A stretch of DNA of 64,000 nt, taken from NCBI RefSeq assembly GCF_945957355.1, contig NZ_CAMFKM010000014.1:1-64000 (forward strand). The letters are read 5' to 3'. A model generated the notes under the pieces. It had not been told where the DNA came from and ran no database searches. It saw only the letters and a list, made by a program, of their open reading frames with translations. The position numbers and the translations under genes are program-made. Source of the DNA: an uncultured Reyranella sp. Its GTDB lineage: Bacteria > Pseudomonadota > Alphaproteobacteria > Reyranellales > Reyranellaceae. This document shows, piece after piece, positions 18,828 to 26,784 of the stretch; position 1 is the first letter of the stretch, and the number at the start of each line of letters is the position of its first letter.

Positions 18828-19385
18828 ATGAGACTGCCCGCCCTCGTCGCTGCCCTGCTTGCCACCGGTACCTTCGCCGGCGCTGCTTCCGCCCAGACCA
18901 TGGAGTTCGCCTGCCCCGCCCCGGGCACGACCTTCACCTACGACAGTGGCGTCAAGGTCGTGGCGCGCGGTCACGATGGCATGGACTGCACCATGGAGCG
19001 CGTCGGCGGGAAGCCCTTCAAGCTTCGCGCCCTGCTGTTCGACAATCCCTCGGCCGACGGTGCCGACCTGACCGCCTTCCTCGCGGCGCTGCGGCCTGAG
19101 CGCCTGTGGCCGCTCGAGGTCGGCAAGAAGATCGAGGCGAGCTACAGGGTCGGCAACGGCACCTGGGCCTACACGCTCGCCGTGGCGCGGTACGAGCGGC
19201 GCACCGGACCGGGCGACAAGATGATCGATGCCTTCCTGGTCGAGATGAACGAGACCGGCGACAAGGGCCAGCGCACGATCTCGCGCTGGTGGATCTCGCC
19301 CGCCGACAGGTTCGCCATCCGCTACGATTTCAGCGACGGCGCCGGCAAGGCCAACCGTGCGGTGGTGACCGAGGTCTCGCGGTAG
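18828..19385 (+). CDS. Exported protein of unknown function, paralog A
   Basis: I do not recognise this 185-residue protein. A classic signal peptide (MRLPALVAALLATGTFAGA, cut after ASA) shows export. The mature part starts FACPAPGTTFTYDSG, has a second cysteine in GMDCTME, and later RLWPLEVGKKIEASY. It shares C-P-x-x-G-T-x-F-x-Y, DG-x-x-C and LWPL-x-VG-x-x-I with the next gene, so the two are tandem paralogs with a probable disulfide. In-frame starts also exist at 18810 (TTG) and 18816. It begins 19 bases after the ABC operon and may be co-transcribed. Confidence 0.72.
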   Translation: MRLPALVAALLATGTFAGAASAQTMEFACPAPGTTFTYDSGVKVVARGHDGMDCTMERVGGKPFKLRALLFDNPSADGADLTAFLAALRPERLWPLEVGKKIEASYRVGNGTWAYTLAVARYERRTGPGDKMIDAFLVEMNETGDKGQRTISRWWISPADRFAIRYDFSDGAGKANRAVVTEVSR

Positions 19386-19445
19386 CCCGGTTTGACTTGA
19401 AGCCTTCCGACGCGCCTAGTCGCCTGCCCCCGGAGGATCAAGCCC

Positions 19446-20024
19446 ATGAAGTCGGTTGCTCTCATAGCCCTGTTCGCCGCCCTTGGCGCAGGCAGCGTCT
19501 GTGCGCAGACCGCCTCCTTCCAGTGCCCGGCCAGCGGCACCCAATTCAGCTACAAGGGCGACGGGCTGGAAAAGGTGAACACCGCCTCCGGGCAAGATGG
19601 CACTGTCTGCCTGTACGACAGCCTCTCGAACGGCAAGACCGAGACGCTGCGCATGCACGGCGGCCTCGTCGGCTCCGTCGACGCACAGGGCGAGTCCTTC
19701 GCAAAAGGACTGGACCTCAAGGCACTGTGGCCGCTCACGGTCGGAAACAAGATCACGAATGCGGTCACTGTCGTGGGACGCGACGGCAAGAGCTACACTT
19801 CCACCGTGACAACGACCGTCGCGGCGTACGAGAAGATCACCGTGCCGGCCGGCACCTTCGACGCCTTCCGGGTCGAGGGAAGCAAGGCCGAGTCGAACCG
19901 CCGCGACATCCATTGGTGGGCGCCGGCCGTGTCCGCCTCGGTCAGGGAAAGCTTTCCCGACTGGCGCACGCCCGGCAAGACGATCACCCTCGATCTGGTA
20001 TCGCTGAAGCCGGCCGCCAAATAG
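19446..20024 (+). CDS. Exported protein of unknown function, paralog B
   Basis: The 192-residue product has a signal peptide (MKSVALIALFAALGAG, cut after VCA) and a mature domain beginning ASFQCPASGTQFSYKG with a second cysteine in DGTVCLYDS. ALWPLTVGNKITNAV matches the equivalent region of the neighbouring paralog. GGAGGA precedes the ATG by 8 bases. The domain YEKITVPAGTFDAFRVE resembles the rise-and-return pattern seen in small periplasmic beta-rich proteins, but no family assignment is secure. Confidence 0.75.
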   Translation: MKSVALIALFAALGAGSVCAQTASFQCPASGTQFSYKGDGLEKVNTASGQDGTVCLYDSLSNGKTETLRMHGGLVGSVDAQGESFAKGLDLKALWPLTVGNKITNAVTVVGRDGKSYTSTVTTTVAAYEKITVPAGTFDAFRVEGSKAESNRRDIHWWAPAVSASVRESFPDWRTPGKTITLDLVSLKPAAK

Positions 20025-20042
20025 CGCCGCCGATGCTTTTGG

Positions 20043-20966
20043 CTACGCTACCGAGCCTGGGTCGGTGTTGGCGCCGCAGATCAGCGTAGCGACGCGTTCG
20101 CCCGGTGCGGGACGATACGCGCCCGCACGCAGCGCAGCGAGGCCGGTCGCACCGGCCGGTTCGGCGACGGTGCGCAATTCGTCCCACAGCGCGCGCTGCG
20201 TCTCGCGCACGGCCTCGTCGGTGACCAGCACGGAGTCGCGGACCAGCGTGCGGGCGACCTCGAAGTTGGGCGTGCCGATCCGGCTGGCGCCCAGCGCATC
20301 GGCTGCGATGCCGGAGATCGCGACGTCGACCAGCTTCCCGGCCTTCAGCGCCTCGTGCAGGGTCGGCGTGCCCTCGGTCTCGACGGCGACGATCTTCTTC
20401 GACGAGCCGATCGCGGCGGCGCAACCGGCGATCAGGCCGCCGCCGCCGACGGCGATCAGCAGCGTGTCGAATTCCGCCTGCTCGGCAAATTCCAGTGCGA
20501 CGCTGCCGGCGCCGGCGAATACGACCTCGTCCTCATAGGCCGGCACGATCAGCGCGCCCGTCTCCGCCGCCCGCTTCTCGGACGCAGCACGCGCCTCGGC
20601 ATAAACGGCACCGATCTGATGCACGACCGCGCCGTAGCTGCGCAGCCGCGCGACCTTGGCGGGCGCGGCGATGGTCGGCACGAAGATCTCGGCCTTGTGG
20701 CCCAGGGCGCGCGCGGCATAGGCCGCGGCGGCGCCGTGATTGCCACCCGAGGCCGCGACGATGCCCGCGGCCGGCACCTTCGAGGCGAGGAGCTTATGGA
20801 ATGCGCCGCGTCCCTTGAACGAGCCGCTGACCTGCAACGATTCGAGCTTCAGCGCCAGCGGTGCCGTCACGCCGAGCGATCCGGCAGCTAGTTCGATGAC
20901 CGGGGTGCGACGCACATGCGGCCGGATCAGGCCCCAAGCGGCCTCGACGTTGGAACGGGAGATCAT
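20043..20966 (-). CDS. Threonine/serine dehydratase-like PLP enzyme
   Basis: This 307-residue fold-type II PLP protein has the lysine motif SGSFKGRGAF near residue 47, the SGGNHG loop and a phosphate-binding AVGGGGLIAG loop. It would deaminate a hydroxy-amino acid (threonine or serine) or act on a related compound such as hydroxyaspartate. It lacks the ACT-type regulatory domain of biosynthetic IlvA, fitting a catabolic TdcB-like role. It is convergent with the exported paralogs; the 18 bases between them leave little room for a terminator. Confidence 0.84.
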   Translation of the reverse strand: MISRSNVEAAWGLIRPHVRRTPVIELAAGSLGVTAPLALKLESLQVSGSFKGRGAFHKLLASKVPAAGIVAASGGNHGAAAAYAARALGHKAEIFVPTIAAPAKVARLRSYGAVVHQIGAVYAEARAASEKRAAETGALIVPAYEDEVVFAGAGSVALEFAEQAEFDTLLIAVGGGGLIAGCAAAIGSSKKIVAVETEGTPTLHEALKAGKLVDVAISGIAADALGASRIGTPNFEVARTLVRDSVLVTDEAVRETQRALWDELRTVAEPAGATGLAALRAGAYRPAPGERVATLICGANTDPGSVA

Positions 20967-21033
20967 GGCAACGACTTGTGCCGCTTATGTCCCCACGCTG
21001 CAACGCCAGGCGGCCGCTTTCCGGAGCAATTTC

Positions 21034-22077
21034 TCAATTGCCGAGATATGTCAGTTCCAGCCGCTGGGGAGACGCGAGTACCTTCTTCGCGGAAGAGATG
21101 GTTCGAATGCTACGTGGCGACTGCACGATCTCGTACATGCGGATCAGGCGTGCCAGTTCAAGGTCGATCGGCGTCGCCGTCGTGTCAGCCGATGCTCTGG
21201 CTTCCGCGATGCAGCCGGTGAAGGAAAACGGCTGATAGGCCGGTAGCTCATAAGGGGCCCATCCATCCATTCCCAGCGGACTCGGCCGTTCCATGATCCA
21301 CTCGGCCGTACCACCCGACACCGTATATCCCGGGGGCGCACCGACATCGAACGCCTGGAGGATCAACCCGAGGGAAACGTTCTTGATGTTGAAGCGAACA
21401 GTCGAGGAGTCGAGCGCCGTTATGATGGCGCTGATCTCGTCGCCCGGCCTTACCGGCAGGTTGAGCGGTACAGGCGGCACATGCTGGCCGCGCGCCCACC
21501 ATTGGTACCAGCTCCCGTATGTCGCCGCCCCCGTCGCGGCGACCCAGAACTGAGACGTGCCGATCTGAGGCAGCGTGGAATCCTTGTAGGACCTTTGCCC
21601 GTCGAGTCCTATCCACGTCGAGTTCCTGTACTCGGTTGCCACGCCTCCTGTGGGTGCGGTCACCGCTGGCACGACCCAGTTGGCCATGACCGACACGATG
21701 CTGCGCCCGCTACGGGGAGCAACATAGGCGCCCGACCAGTTGCTGCTTTTCTGGGAAGGCCACGAATGCGGCGTCGTTGGTGCCGTATGGGTCGTCAACA
21801 GTCGGCTCCCCGCAAGCGCCGGCGGGATCGCCTTCACAAACCGGATCGGAGCGCCCGACGCAGGTCGAGCGAGGAAGTTCCACCGGAATTGATAGCTTTG
21901 CGTGCCCGGCGTCCAGCTATCCAATGTTGGCAAGCCAAATCGCAGCCTGATGGCATCGTCGACACCCGAGCCGAGAGGATCAAACGACTCGGGCGGGCAT
22001 TCCGCAAAATGAGTTCTGTCATACAGGCAGTTCAATGCCGCGGCCACGAGCGGCGGGACGCCTTCGAGATTGAGCAT
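21034..22077 (-). CDS. Eqolisin-type glutamic peptidase (G1/A4 family)
   Basis: From about residue 105 the protein follows family G1 (scytalidoglutamic peptidase): SSNWSGAYV, NWVVPAV, STWIGLDG, LPQIGTSQFW with candidate catalytic Gln171, and GTAEWIMERPS with candidate Glu263. These acid peptidases are best known from fungi and are usually secreted. No clear signal peptide is visible; the first 100 residues are unassigned. The ATG at 22077 has GGGAG 8 bases upstream; a GTG at 22110 overlapping the preceding gene is the alternative. It appears co-transcribed with the haloperoxidase-like gene. Confidence 0.82.
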   Translation of the reverse strand: MLNLEGVPPLVAAALNCLYDRTHFAECPPESFDPLGSGVDDAIRLRFGLPTLDSWTPGTQSYQFRWNFLARPASGAPIRFVKAIPPALAGSRLLTTHTAPTTPHSWPSQKSSNWSGAYVAPRSGRSIVSVMANWVVPAVTAPTGGVATEYRNSTWIGLDGQRSYKDSTLPQIGTSQFWVAATGAATYGSWYQWWARGQHVPPVPLNLPVRPGDEISAIITALDSSTVRFNIKNVSLGLILQAFDVGAPPGYTVSGGTAEWIMERPSPLGMDGWAPYELPAYQPFSFTGCIAEARASADTTATPIDLELARLIRMYEIVQSPRSIRTISSAKKVLASPQRLELTYLGN

Positions 22078-22097
22078 CTTGAATACTCCCTGGCCTT

Positions 22098-23135
22098 CTA
22101 GGGTCGCCACTCCTCAACCGCAGCATCCAAGGCAACATCAAATGTCGCGAACGGGCCGTATGCAGTTGCCGCTTCATCCGAGGCACTAAGAGTCCTGAGG
22201 CGATCCAGCACATGGCTGGCAATATGCTCACCGGCATCGGAGTCGCTCGGATAGTGCAGACCCGCAATTTCACGGTTGCGCGCCACCCTCCGCGCGAGAG
22301 CGTTCAGCGTCTCCCTCAGTGCGGTTTTATGGGCAAGCACTGGGATCGCCAGATCGAATACCAATCCCATGCACTTTGCCATCAGATGTGCTTGCGTCGC
22401 GTGCCCGCTTGGGAAGGATGAGTGTCCCGGAACCGGTATAGGCGGCATCAGAGCAGGCAGTTCCCAGGACGGTCTCGGCCTGTCAAACACATGCTTGTAG
22501 TGAAGCGCTGCAAACGACCCGATCAGACTCGCGATGTGCAGCATGCGGAAAGTGCGATAGTGCGAGCCCGGCGTGATGGCGAGTGCCTCCATGAATGCCG
22601 TTATGAACTCCACGTCCTGAGTCAGGATCTCACCCAATGCCGAGGCCCGTTCGTCGCGCGCCATCGCAAGCAATGTTTCCCATTCGATTTCCTGGATGGT
22701 CGAACCTTGACCAACAGGGGCATAGACATCGAGTAGCTTCTGGGCGAGAGCATCGTTGAGCGCCCGGGTATTCCACGTCTTTCCCGCCCAGCGGGCTGCC
22801 GTGAATTCCCTCAGTACACGCCATGCATACCAGCGCCCCGTCCAGTTGCGATCATGGAACCGGGCGACGTTGCCATTGGGGTAAGGTAAAGTGCGAAACT
22901 CAACTGTCTTACGCTGGCCACCTATGGTTGTGTCCCGAATATAGACACGCCGGTGCAAGTCCGATATCCGCCCCGGCGGATTTCCAGGAATTGGATAAGT
23001 CTCCATAACAAATGGGAAGTCTGCGCGGTCCGGCAGAATCCAGCCGCCACCGACATCGCCATTGATGCCCGCGTTGCCCGTATTGCCGGTGTTGCCCGTA
23101 TTTCCAGTGTTGCCGGTGTTGCCCGTGTTGCTCAT
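22098..23135 (-). CDS. PAP2/vanadium-haloperoxidase-like protein with NTG-repeat N-terminus
   Basis: Three motifs of the PAP2/vanadium haloperoxidase phosphate (or vanadate) site are present in the 345-residue protein: K-x6-RP (Lys214 to Arg221), PSGH (His245) and R-x5-H-x3-D (Arg288, His294, Asp298). It lacks the hydrophobic helices of membrane PAP2 phosphatases, so a soluble haloperoxidase or acid phosphatase is likely. Residues 3-23 are seven NTG/NAG tripeptides. The ATG at 23135 is chosen because GGAGGAGAG precedes it; the frame extends to 23186. The stop overlaps a possible GTG start of the peptidase gene. Confidence 0.82.
   Translation of the reverse strand: MSNTGNTGNTGNTGNTGNTGNAGINGDVGGGWILPDRADFPFVMETYPIPGNPPGRISDLHRRVYIRDTTIGGQRKTVEFRTLPYPNGNVARFHDRNWTGRWYAWRVLREFTAARWAGKTWNTRALNDALAQKLLDVYAPVGQGSTIQEIEWETLLAMARDERASALGEILTQDVEFITAFMEALAITPGSHYRTFRMLHIASLIGSFAALHYKHVFDRPRPSWELPALMPPIPVPGHSSFPSGHATQAHLMAKCMGLVFDLAIPVLAHKTALRETLNALARRVARNREIAGLHYPSDSDAGEHIASHVLDRLRTLSASDEAATAYGPFATFDVALDAAVEEWRP
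23067..23129 (-). repeat. 9-bp tandem repeat coding for NTG tripeptides
   Basis: Seven consecutive 9-bp units encode six Asn-Thr-Gly and one Asn-Ala-Gly at the N-terminus of the haloperoxidase-like protein. Third codon positions vary between units, so they are imperfect at the DNA level. Gain or loss of units would keep the reading frame. It resembles a flexible linker; its purpose is unknown. Confidence 0.85.
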
Positions 23136-23189
23136 TGCAGCCTCTCCTCCCAATGTCTGCTCGAGAAACTCACAAGGACTATGCACTCC

Positions 23190-24953
23190 TCATTCCGGCA
23201 GGCCCGCGGCCCGCAGCTGTCCAATCCAGTTTCCAAGGATGGGCTCGACGAACGGGCAGCGCTGAGCGTAGGCGCCCAATCGAAAGTCGGGTTGCACCTG
23301 GATCAGGCGCCGGGCGGCAGCCTCGGCCTCCGCCTGACGCCCTCCGGCCACGAGGCTCGCGATCAGGGTTCGCAAGGTGAATCGAATGGACCGGTTCTGC
23401 GCGACGGCGCTGCGCGCCCACGTCACCGCCTGCCCGTAGTCGCCGCTTACGTAGTAGGCTTGGGCCAGAATTCCCTCGTGCCAGAACGTATAGGGATCCG
23501 CCGGTGCCAGCCGCTGGCCGCGCTCTGCGTGCGCCACCGCCAGGGCGCCATCGCCGACGAAGCCGCGAGTCGCACTGCTCATGGTCCAGGCCATGGCGAC
23601 GCTTGGCCCCGCCTCGATCGCCCGGTCGAGGAAGCGAAGGGCCGTTCCGGTGTCATGCAGGAGAAACGCCTGGACGTGGCCATAGATAGCCAAAGCCAGG
23701 GCATCGTTGCCGTCACGTTCTATGGCGGCGGACGCCCGGTCGGCTGCCGCGCGCGCATCCGCGTCCGGGTCTGGCGAGCCGATCTCGCCGACGCGAAACA
23801 CGTGCCACAAGGCCGCGTAGGTATAGGGAGGCGCGTAGCCCGGATCGAGGGCAATGGCCTGTTGCAGCAGTCCGCGGGCCTCCCGGAAGCTGTCGGCATC
23901 CATCCGGTAGAGGAGATCCAGGGCCTGGAGCAACAGATCGTAGGCCGTCATGCTGCTCGAATGCTTGCGCAGGGAGCGCTTCAGTTCACGCTCGCGCACG
24001 TTCGGCGCGATGGTCTTCACCAGCTTGAGTGCGATGCGGTCCTGCAAATCGAACAACTCGGCCGACGAGCCATCGTGGTTGTCGTTGGAAACGATCGTTC
24101 CATTGAGGGTGTCGGTAAGCTCGGTGTTGATCCGCAGACGATCTCCCGCATGGAGCACGCCACCCGCGAGAATGTACCGGACACCCAGCTTCCGCCCCAC
24201 GGCGATGGGGTCGGCCCGACGGCGACCATAGGCCAGGGTCGATCCGCGGGAGATGACGAACAGTTCCTTGAGACCAGACAGTCCGTGGACGATCGCATCG
24301 ACGACGCCGAGGGCAACATAGTCGGCCGCTCCTTCGGGATGGTTCGTGCGGAACGGCAGCACCGCGATCGAAGGTCTCGCTTCCTCCCCGACGGCCGCTT
24401 CGCCCAAGCGCTGCGGCGAGCTGGCATTCGGTTCGGGCCGAAGCGCGAAGACGCGCACCGGCTGCCGGTGGTTGCGCAACTGCAACTCGCCCAGATCGAC
24501 TGCCGTCCGGCGTATTGCCGGTTCGAGCTCGTCGACAACGGATTGCGAGACGATCACGTCGCCGGGTTCGGCGTAAGCTTGCAGGCGAGCCGCGATGTTC
24601 ACGCCATCGCCGAACACGTCATCCTTCTCGGTGATGACGGTCGAGAAATTGACGCCCATCCGGAACGTCAGCCTCAGACTGGGCGGCTGGCCGGCCGTCG
24701 CAACCGCGATCGCCTTCTGAAGTGCCAGGGCGCAACTGGTCGCCGCGCCGGCATCCTGGAAGATCGCCAAGAAGCCATCTCCAGTGTTCTTCACGATTTT
24801 GCCCTGATGCCCGAGGATCGCCGGCCCGATGACCTCGTCCAGCAGTCGCATCAACTCACGGTGGGTTTCTTCCTCCGCCGCTTCAATCAGGCGCGTGTAG
24901 CCAACCACATCCGCGACCAGGATGGCAGCTACCCGTCGTTGCACCTGTGTCAT
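23190..24953 (-). CDS. Class III adenylate/guanylate cyclase with TPR-like C-terminus
   Basis: The N-terminal 170 residues form a class III cyclase domain: metal aspartates Asp15 (VADVVGYTRL) and Asp59 (KNTGDGFLAIF), with Asn119 and Arg123 in GDGVNIAARL for transition-state binding. A middle region (SIAVLPFRTN, RYILAGGVLHAGDRLRINTEL) resembles the TolB-like part of this architecture, followed by helical TPR-like repeats to the end (587 residues). No membrane segment is visible. Lys55 before TGDG is compatible with ATP as substrate, making cAMP the likely product. Such multidomain cyclases are frequent in rhizobia and relatives. Confidence 0.88.
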   Translation of the reverse strand: MTQVQRRVAAILVADVVGYTRLIEAAEEETHRELMRLLDEVIGPAILGHQGKIVKNTGDGFLAIFQDAGAATSCALALQKAIAVATAGQPPSLRLTFRMGVNFSTVITEKDDVFGDGVNIAARLQAYAEPGDVIVSQSVVDELEPAIRRTAVDLGELQLRNHRQPVRVFALRPEPNASSPQRLGEAAVGEEARPSIAVLPFRTNHPEGAADYVALGVVDAIVHGLSGLKELFVISRGSTLAYGRRRADPIAVGRKLGVRYILAGGVLHAGDRLRINTELTDTLNGTIVSNDNHDGSSAELFDLQDRIALKLVKTIAPNVRERELKRSLRKHSSSMTAYDLLLQALDLLYRMDADSFREARGLLQQAIALDPGYAPPYTYAALWHVFRVGEIGSPDPDADARAAADRASAAIERDGNDALALAIYGHVQAFLLHDTGTALRFLDRAIEAGPSVAMAWTMSSATRGFVGDGALAVAHAERGQRLAPADPYTFWHEGILAQAYYVSGDYGQAVTWARSAVAQNRSIRFTLRTLIASLVAGGRQAEAEAAARRLIQVQPDFRLGAYAQRCPFVEPILGNWIGQLRAAGLPE

Positions 24954-25177
24954 GGCGACTCGCGAAGCAGGCTAATTGGCGCGAGGCTAACCTATCCGCA
25001 CGGTAAATGAAACTGATGTTCGGACACACAGGCGTTACCGCTGCACTGACCGCGCCCGTTCAATTTCACATACAAAATGCCGTATTCAAGGGCGCGCGAA
25101 GAACATCGCCAGGTGTGCGGCAACCGGGAACCGGTCGCCCCAGGAGTCATCAAGCGGCAATTTCCCTCGGCCGGGAA

Positions 25178-25726
25178 TCACTTCCGGCAGGCCGGGACGT
25201 GACGCAGGTAATGGTCGAAGTCCGGCGTGCTGGCGCGCGGGTCCTTGGCTTCTTCGTCGTAGCGCCTGAGCCGTACCGCTTCGGCGTGATACGGATTGGC
25301 GCGGAAGGCTTCGACCTCGTCCGGCGACATCAGGCCGCCCTGCAGTTCGAGGCTGCGTACCGAGTCGGCCGCCAGCTTGCCGAAATAGTCGGACTCGACG
25401 GTGCAGAGATAACGCTTGGCCGTCACATGCAGGCGGACCGGCTCGCTGACGGCAGGCTCGAATCGCTCGGCCAGCCATTGCGCGCCCAGCTCCTCATGCA
25501 CGTCATCGACGCCCTGCGAGGCCGGGTCTTCGCCCAGCCCGTGGATCATGTGTCCGACATCGTGCAGCAGCGAGGCCAGTACGGTCGCCGCCGGTGCGCC
25601 ATCCGCTTCTGCCAGCGCCGCCGACTGCAGCGCATGCTGGAGCTGGTTGATGTCGGAGAGGCCGTAGCGCCGCGTGGCGCGGCCGGCGAAGATTTCCAGG
25701 AGTTCCTGGCGCAGTGTATCGCTCAT
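25178..25726 (-). CDS. PhnZ-like HD-domain oxygenase
   Basis: The 182-residue protein places His31, His55-Asp56 (LLHDVGHM), His77, His100 and Asp157 at the spacing of the six iron ligands of PhnZ, the mixed-valence di-iron oxygenase that cleaves the C-P bond of hydroxy-aminoethylphosphonate. Tyr21 matches PhnZ Tyr24, but the lid residue Glu27 is replaced by Ser24. A different substrate is therefore plausible. No phosphonate genes are adjacent. Its ATG overlaps the stop of the hydrolase gene (ATGA), making it the last gene of the operon. Ligand numbering of PhnZ is from memory. Confidence 0.75.
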   Translation of the reverse strand: MSDTLRQELLEIFAGRATRRYGLSDINQLQHALQSAALAEADGAPAATVLASLLHDVGHMIHGLGEDPASQGVDDVHEELGAQWLAERFEPAVSEPVRLHVTAKRYLCTVESDYFGKLAADSVRSLELQGGLMSPDEVEAFRANPYHAEAVRLRRYDEEAKDPRASTPDFDHYLRHVPACRK

Positions 25727-26784
25727 GCGCTCTTTTTACCATGAACCGGGACGAAGCCGGGAATCATGGAAAGCGCCTGCTTCAAAGGGTCCACCTGCCA
25801 CGCGCGCGTAACAAAATCGCCATGCATGTCGAGTCCGCCCGTCGGCCCCAGGAAGCAGGCGGTGCCCGGCGTCAGCGCTTTCGGGACAGTGCGGGTGAAA
25901 GGAATACGCCGCTTGGTCAAGAGCGCCTGCAGCATCGCGTTCTCGTCCTTGGTCGAATCGGTGAAGGCGCTCAGCAGGAAGGCCTGCCGGCGGCGGGCCG
26001 CGAACCAGGCGGCGAACTTGGCCTCCTCGCCATAGAGCGCATCCAGCAGGATCAGCCCGTTCACGCGATGGTTGGCGCCGCCGCGCTCCAGCGCATAGGC
26101 GGCCGACAGGTAGCCGCCGCTATAGGCCGCGATGGTCACCGGCGCGAGGTTGAAGCCACGGCCGGCGCTGCGGTTGCCGTAGAGGCGCATCAGCCGTTCC
26201 GCCGCCTCGTCGAGATATCTGGCGAAATGTCCGCCGCGCCAGAAATTGCCGGCGCTCGAATCCAGGGCGTCGTAGGCGAGCTGCGGCGCCACCAGGGCGA
26301 TGTTCATCCCCGACTCGTCGACCTGTCGCGACACGGCCTGGCGCAGTACGACGTCGCGCTCCAGGGTGGCGCCCTGACCGTGGAGGAACAGCACGATCAG
26401 CACCGGCCGCGCCGGATCGAAGCCCTGCGGCAGGTAAAGCAGCGAGCGGCGATCGCTGTAGGTCGTTTCCTCCCAATAGACGTCGCCGCGCCCCGTCGTA
26501 TGGCCGCGCCGCTTGCCGTCACGCGCGTCGAGGAAGGGCTTGGTCGTCTCCGGGATGAAGCCGCGATAGGGAAAGGGCGAGGCGTCGAAGGCCGCGAGCT
26601 GCGTCTTCGCCTCTTTCAGGCCTGGCGGCGGCGCGGCCGGGGCGGGCTTCGCAGCCTGCACCGGCGCGGCCTTCGCGGCAGGCTTGGCAGCCTGCCGCTT
26701 GCTGGGCTTCTTGGGTTTCTTGGGCTGGGCGTGCGCGGCGGTCGGCATCAGGAGAGCCCCCAGCAGCAGCGCCCGCCGCTTCAC
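25723..26784 (-). CDS. Exported alpha/beta-hydrolase-like protein
   Basis: The 353-residue product begins with a signal peptide (VKRRALLLGALLMPTAAHA), then a Lys/Ala/Pro-rich linker (residues 20-55), then an alpha/beta hydrolase core: VLIVLFLHGQG (oxyanion strand), IAAYSGGYLSAAY as candidate nucleophile elbow (Ser), and GGLDMHGDFVT near the C-terminus with a candidate His. It is probably periplasmic. The start is GTG at 26784, overlapping the TGA of the large membrane protein (GTGA); its own stop overlaps the PhnZ-like start. Substrate unknown. Confidence 0.75.
   Translation of the reverse strand: MKRRALLLGALLMPTAAHAQPKKPKKPSKRQAAKPAAKAAPVQAAKPAPAAPPPGLKEAKTQLAAFDASPFPYRGFIPETTKPFLDARDGKRRGHTTGRGDVYWEETTYSDRRSLLYLPQGFDPARPVLIVLFLHGQGATLERDVVLRQAVSRQVDESGMNIALVAPQLAYDALDSSAGNFWRGGHFARYLDEAAERLMRLYGNRSAGRGFNLAPVTIAAYSGGYLSAAYALERGGANHRVNGLILLDALYGEEAKFAAWFAARRRQAFLLSAFTDSTKDENAMLQALLTKRRIPFTRTVPKALTPGTACFLGPTGGLDMHGDFVTRAWQVDPLKQALSMIPGFVPVHGKKSA

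Noticed and set aside
23067-23129. CRISPR-like or microsatellite array
   Set aside because: The repeat units are nine bases, without spacers, and encode an in-frame tripeptide.
25178-25726. A phosphonate degradation operon
   Set aside because: No PhnY, PhnW, C-P lyase or phosphonate transporter genes are present; the HD protein lacks the lid glutamate.
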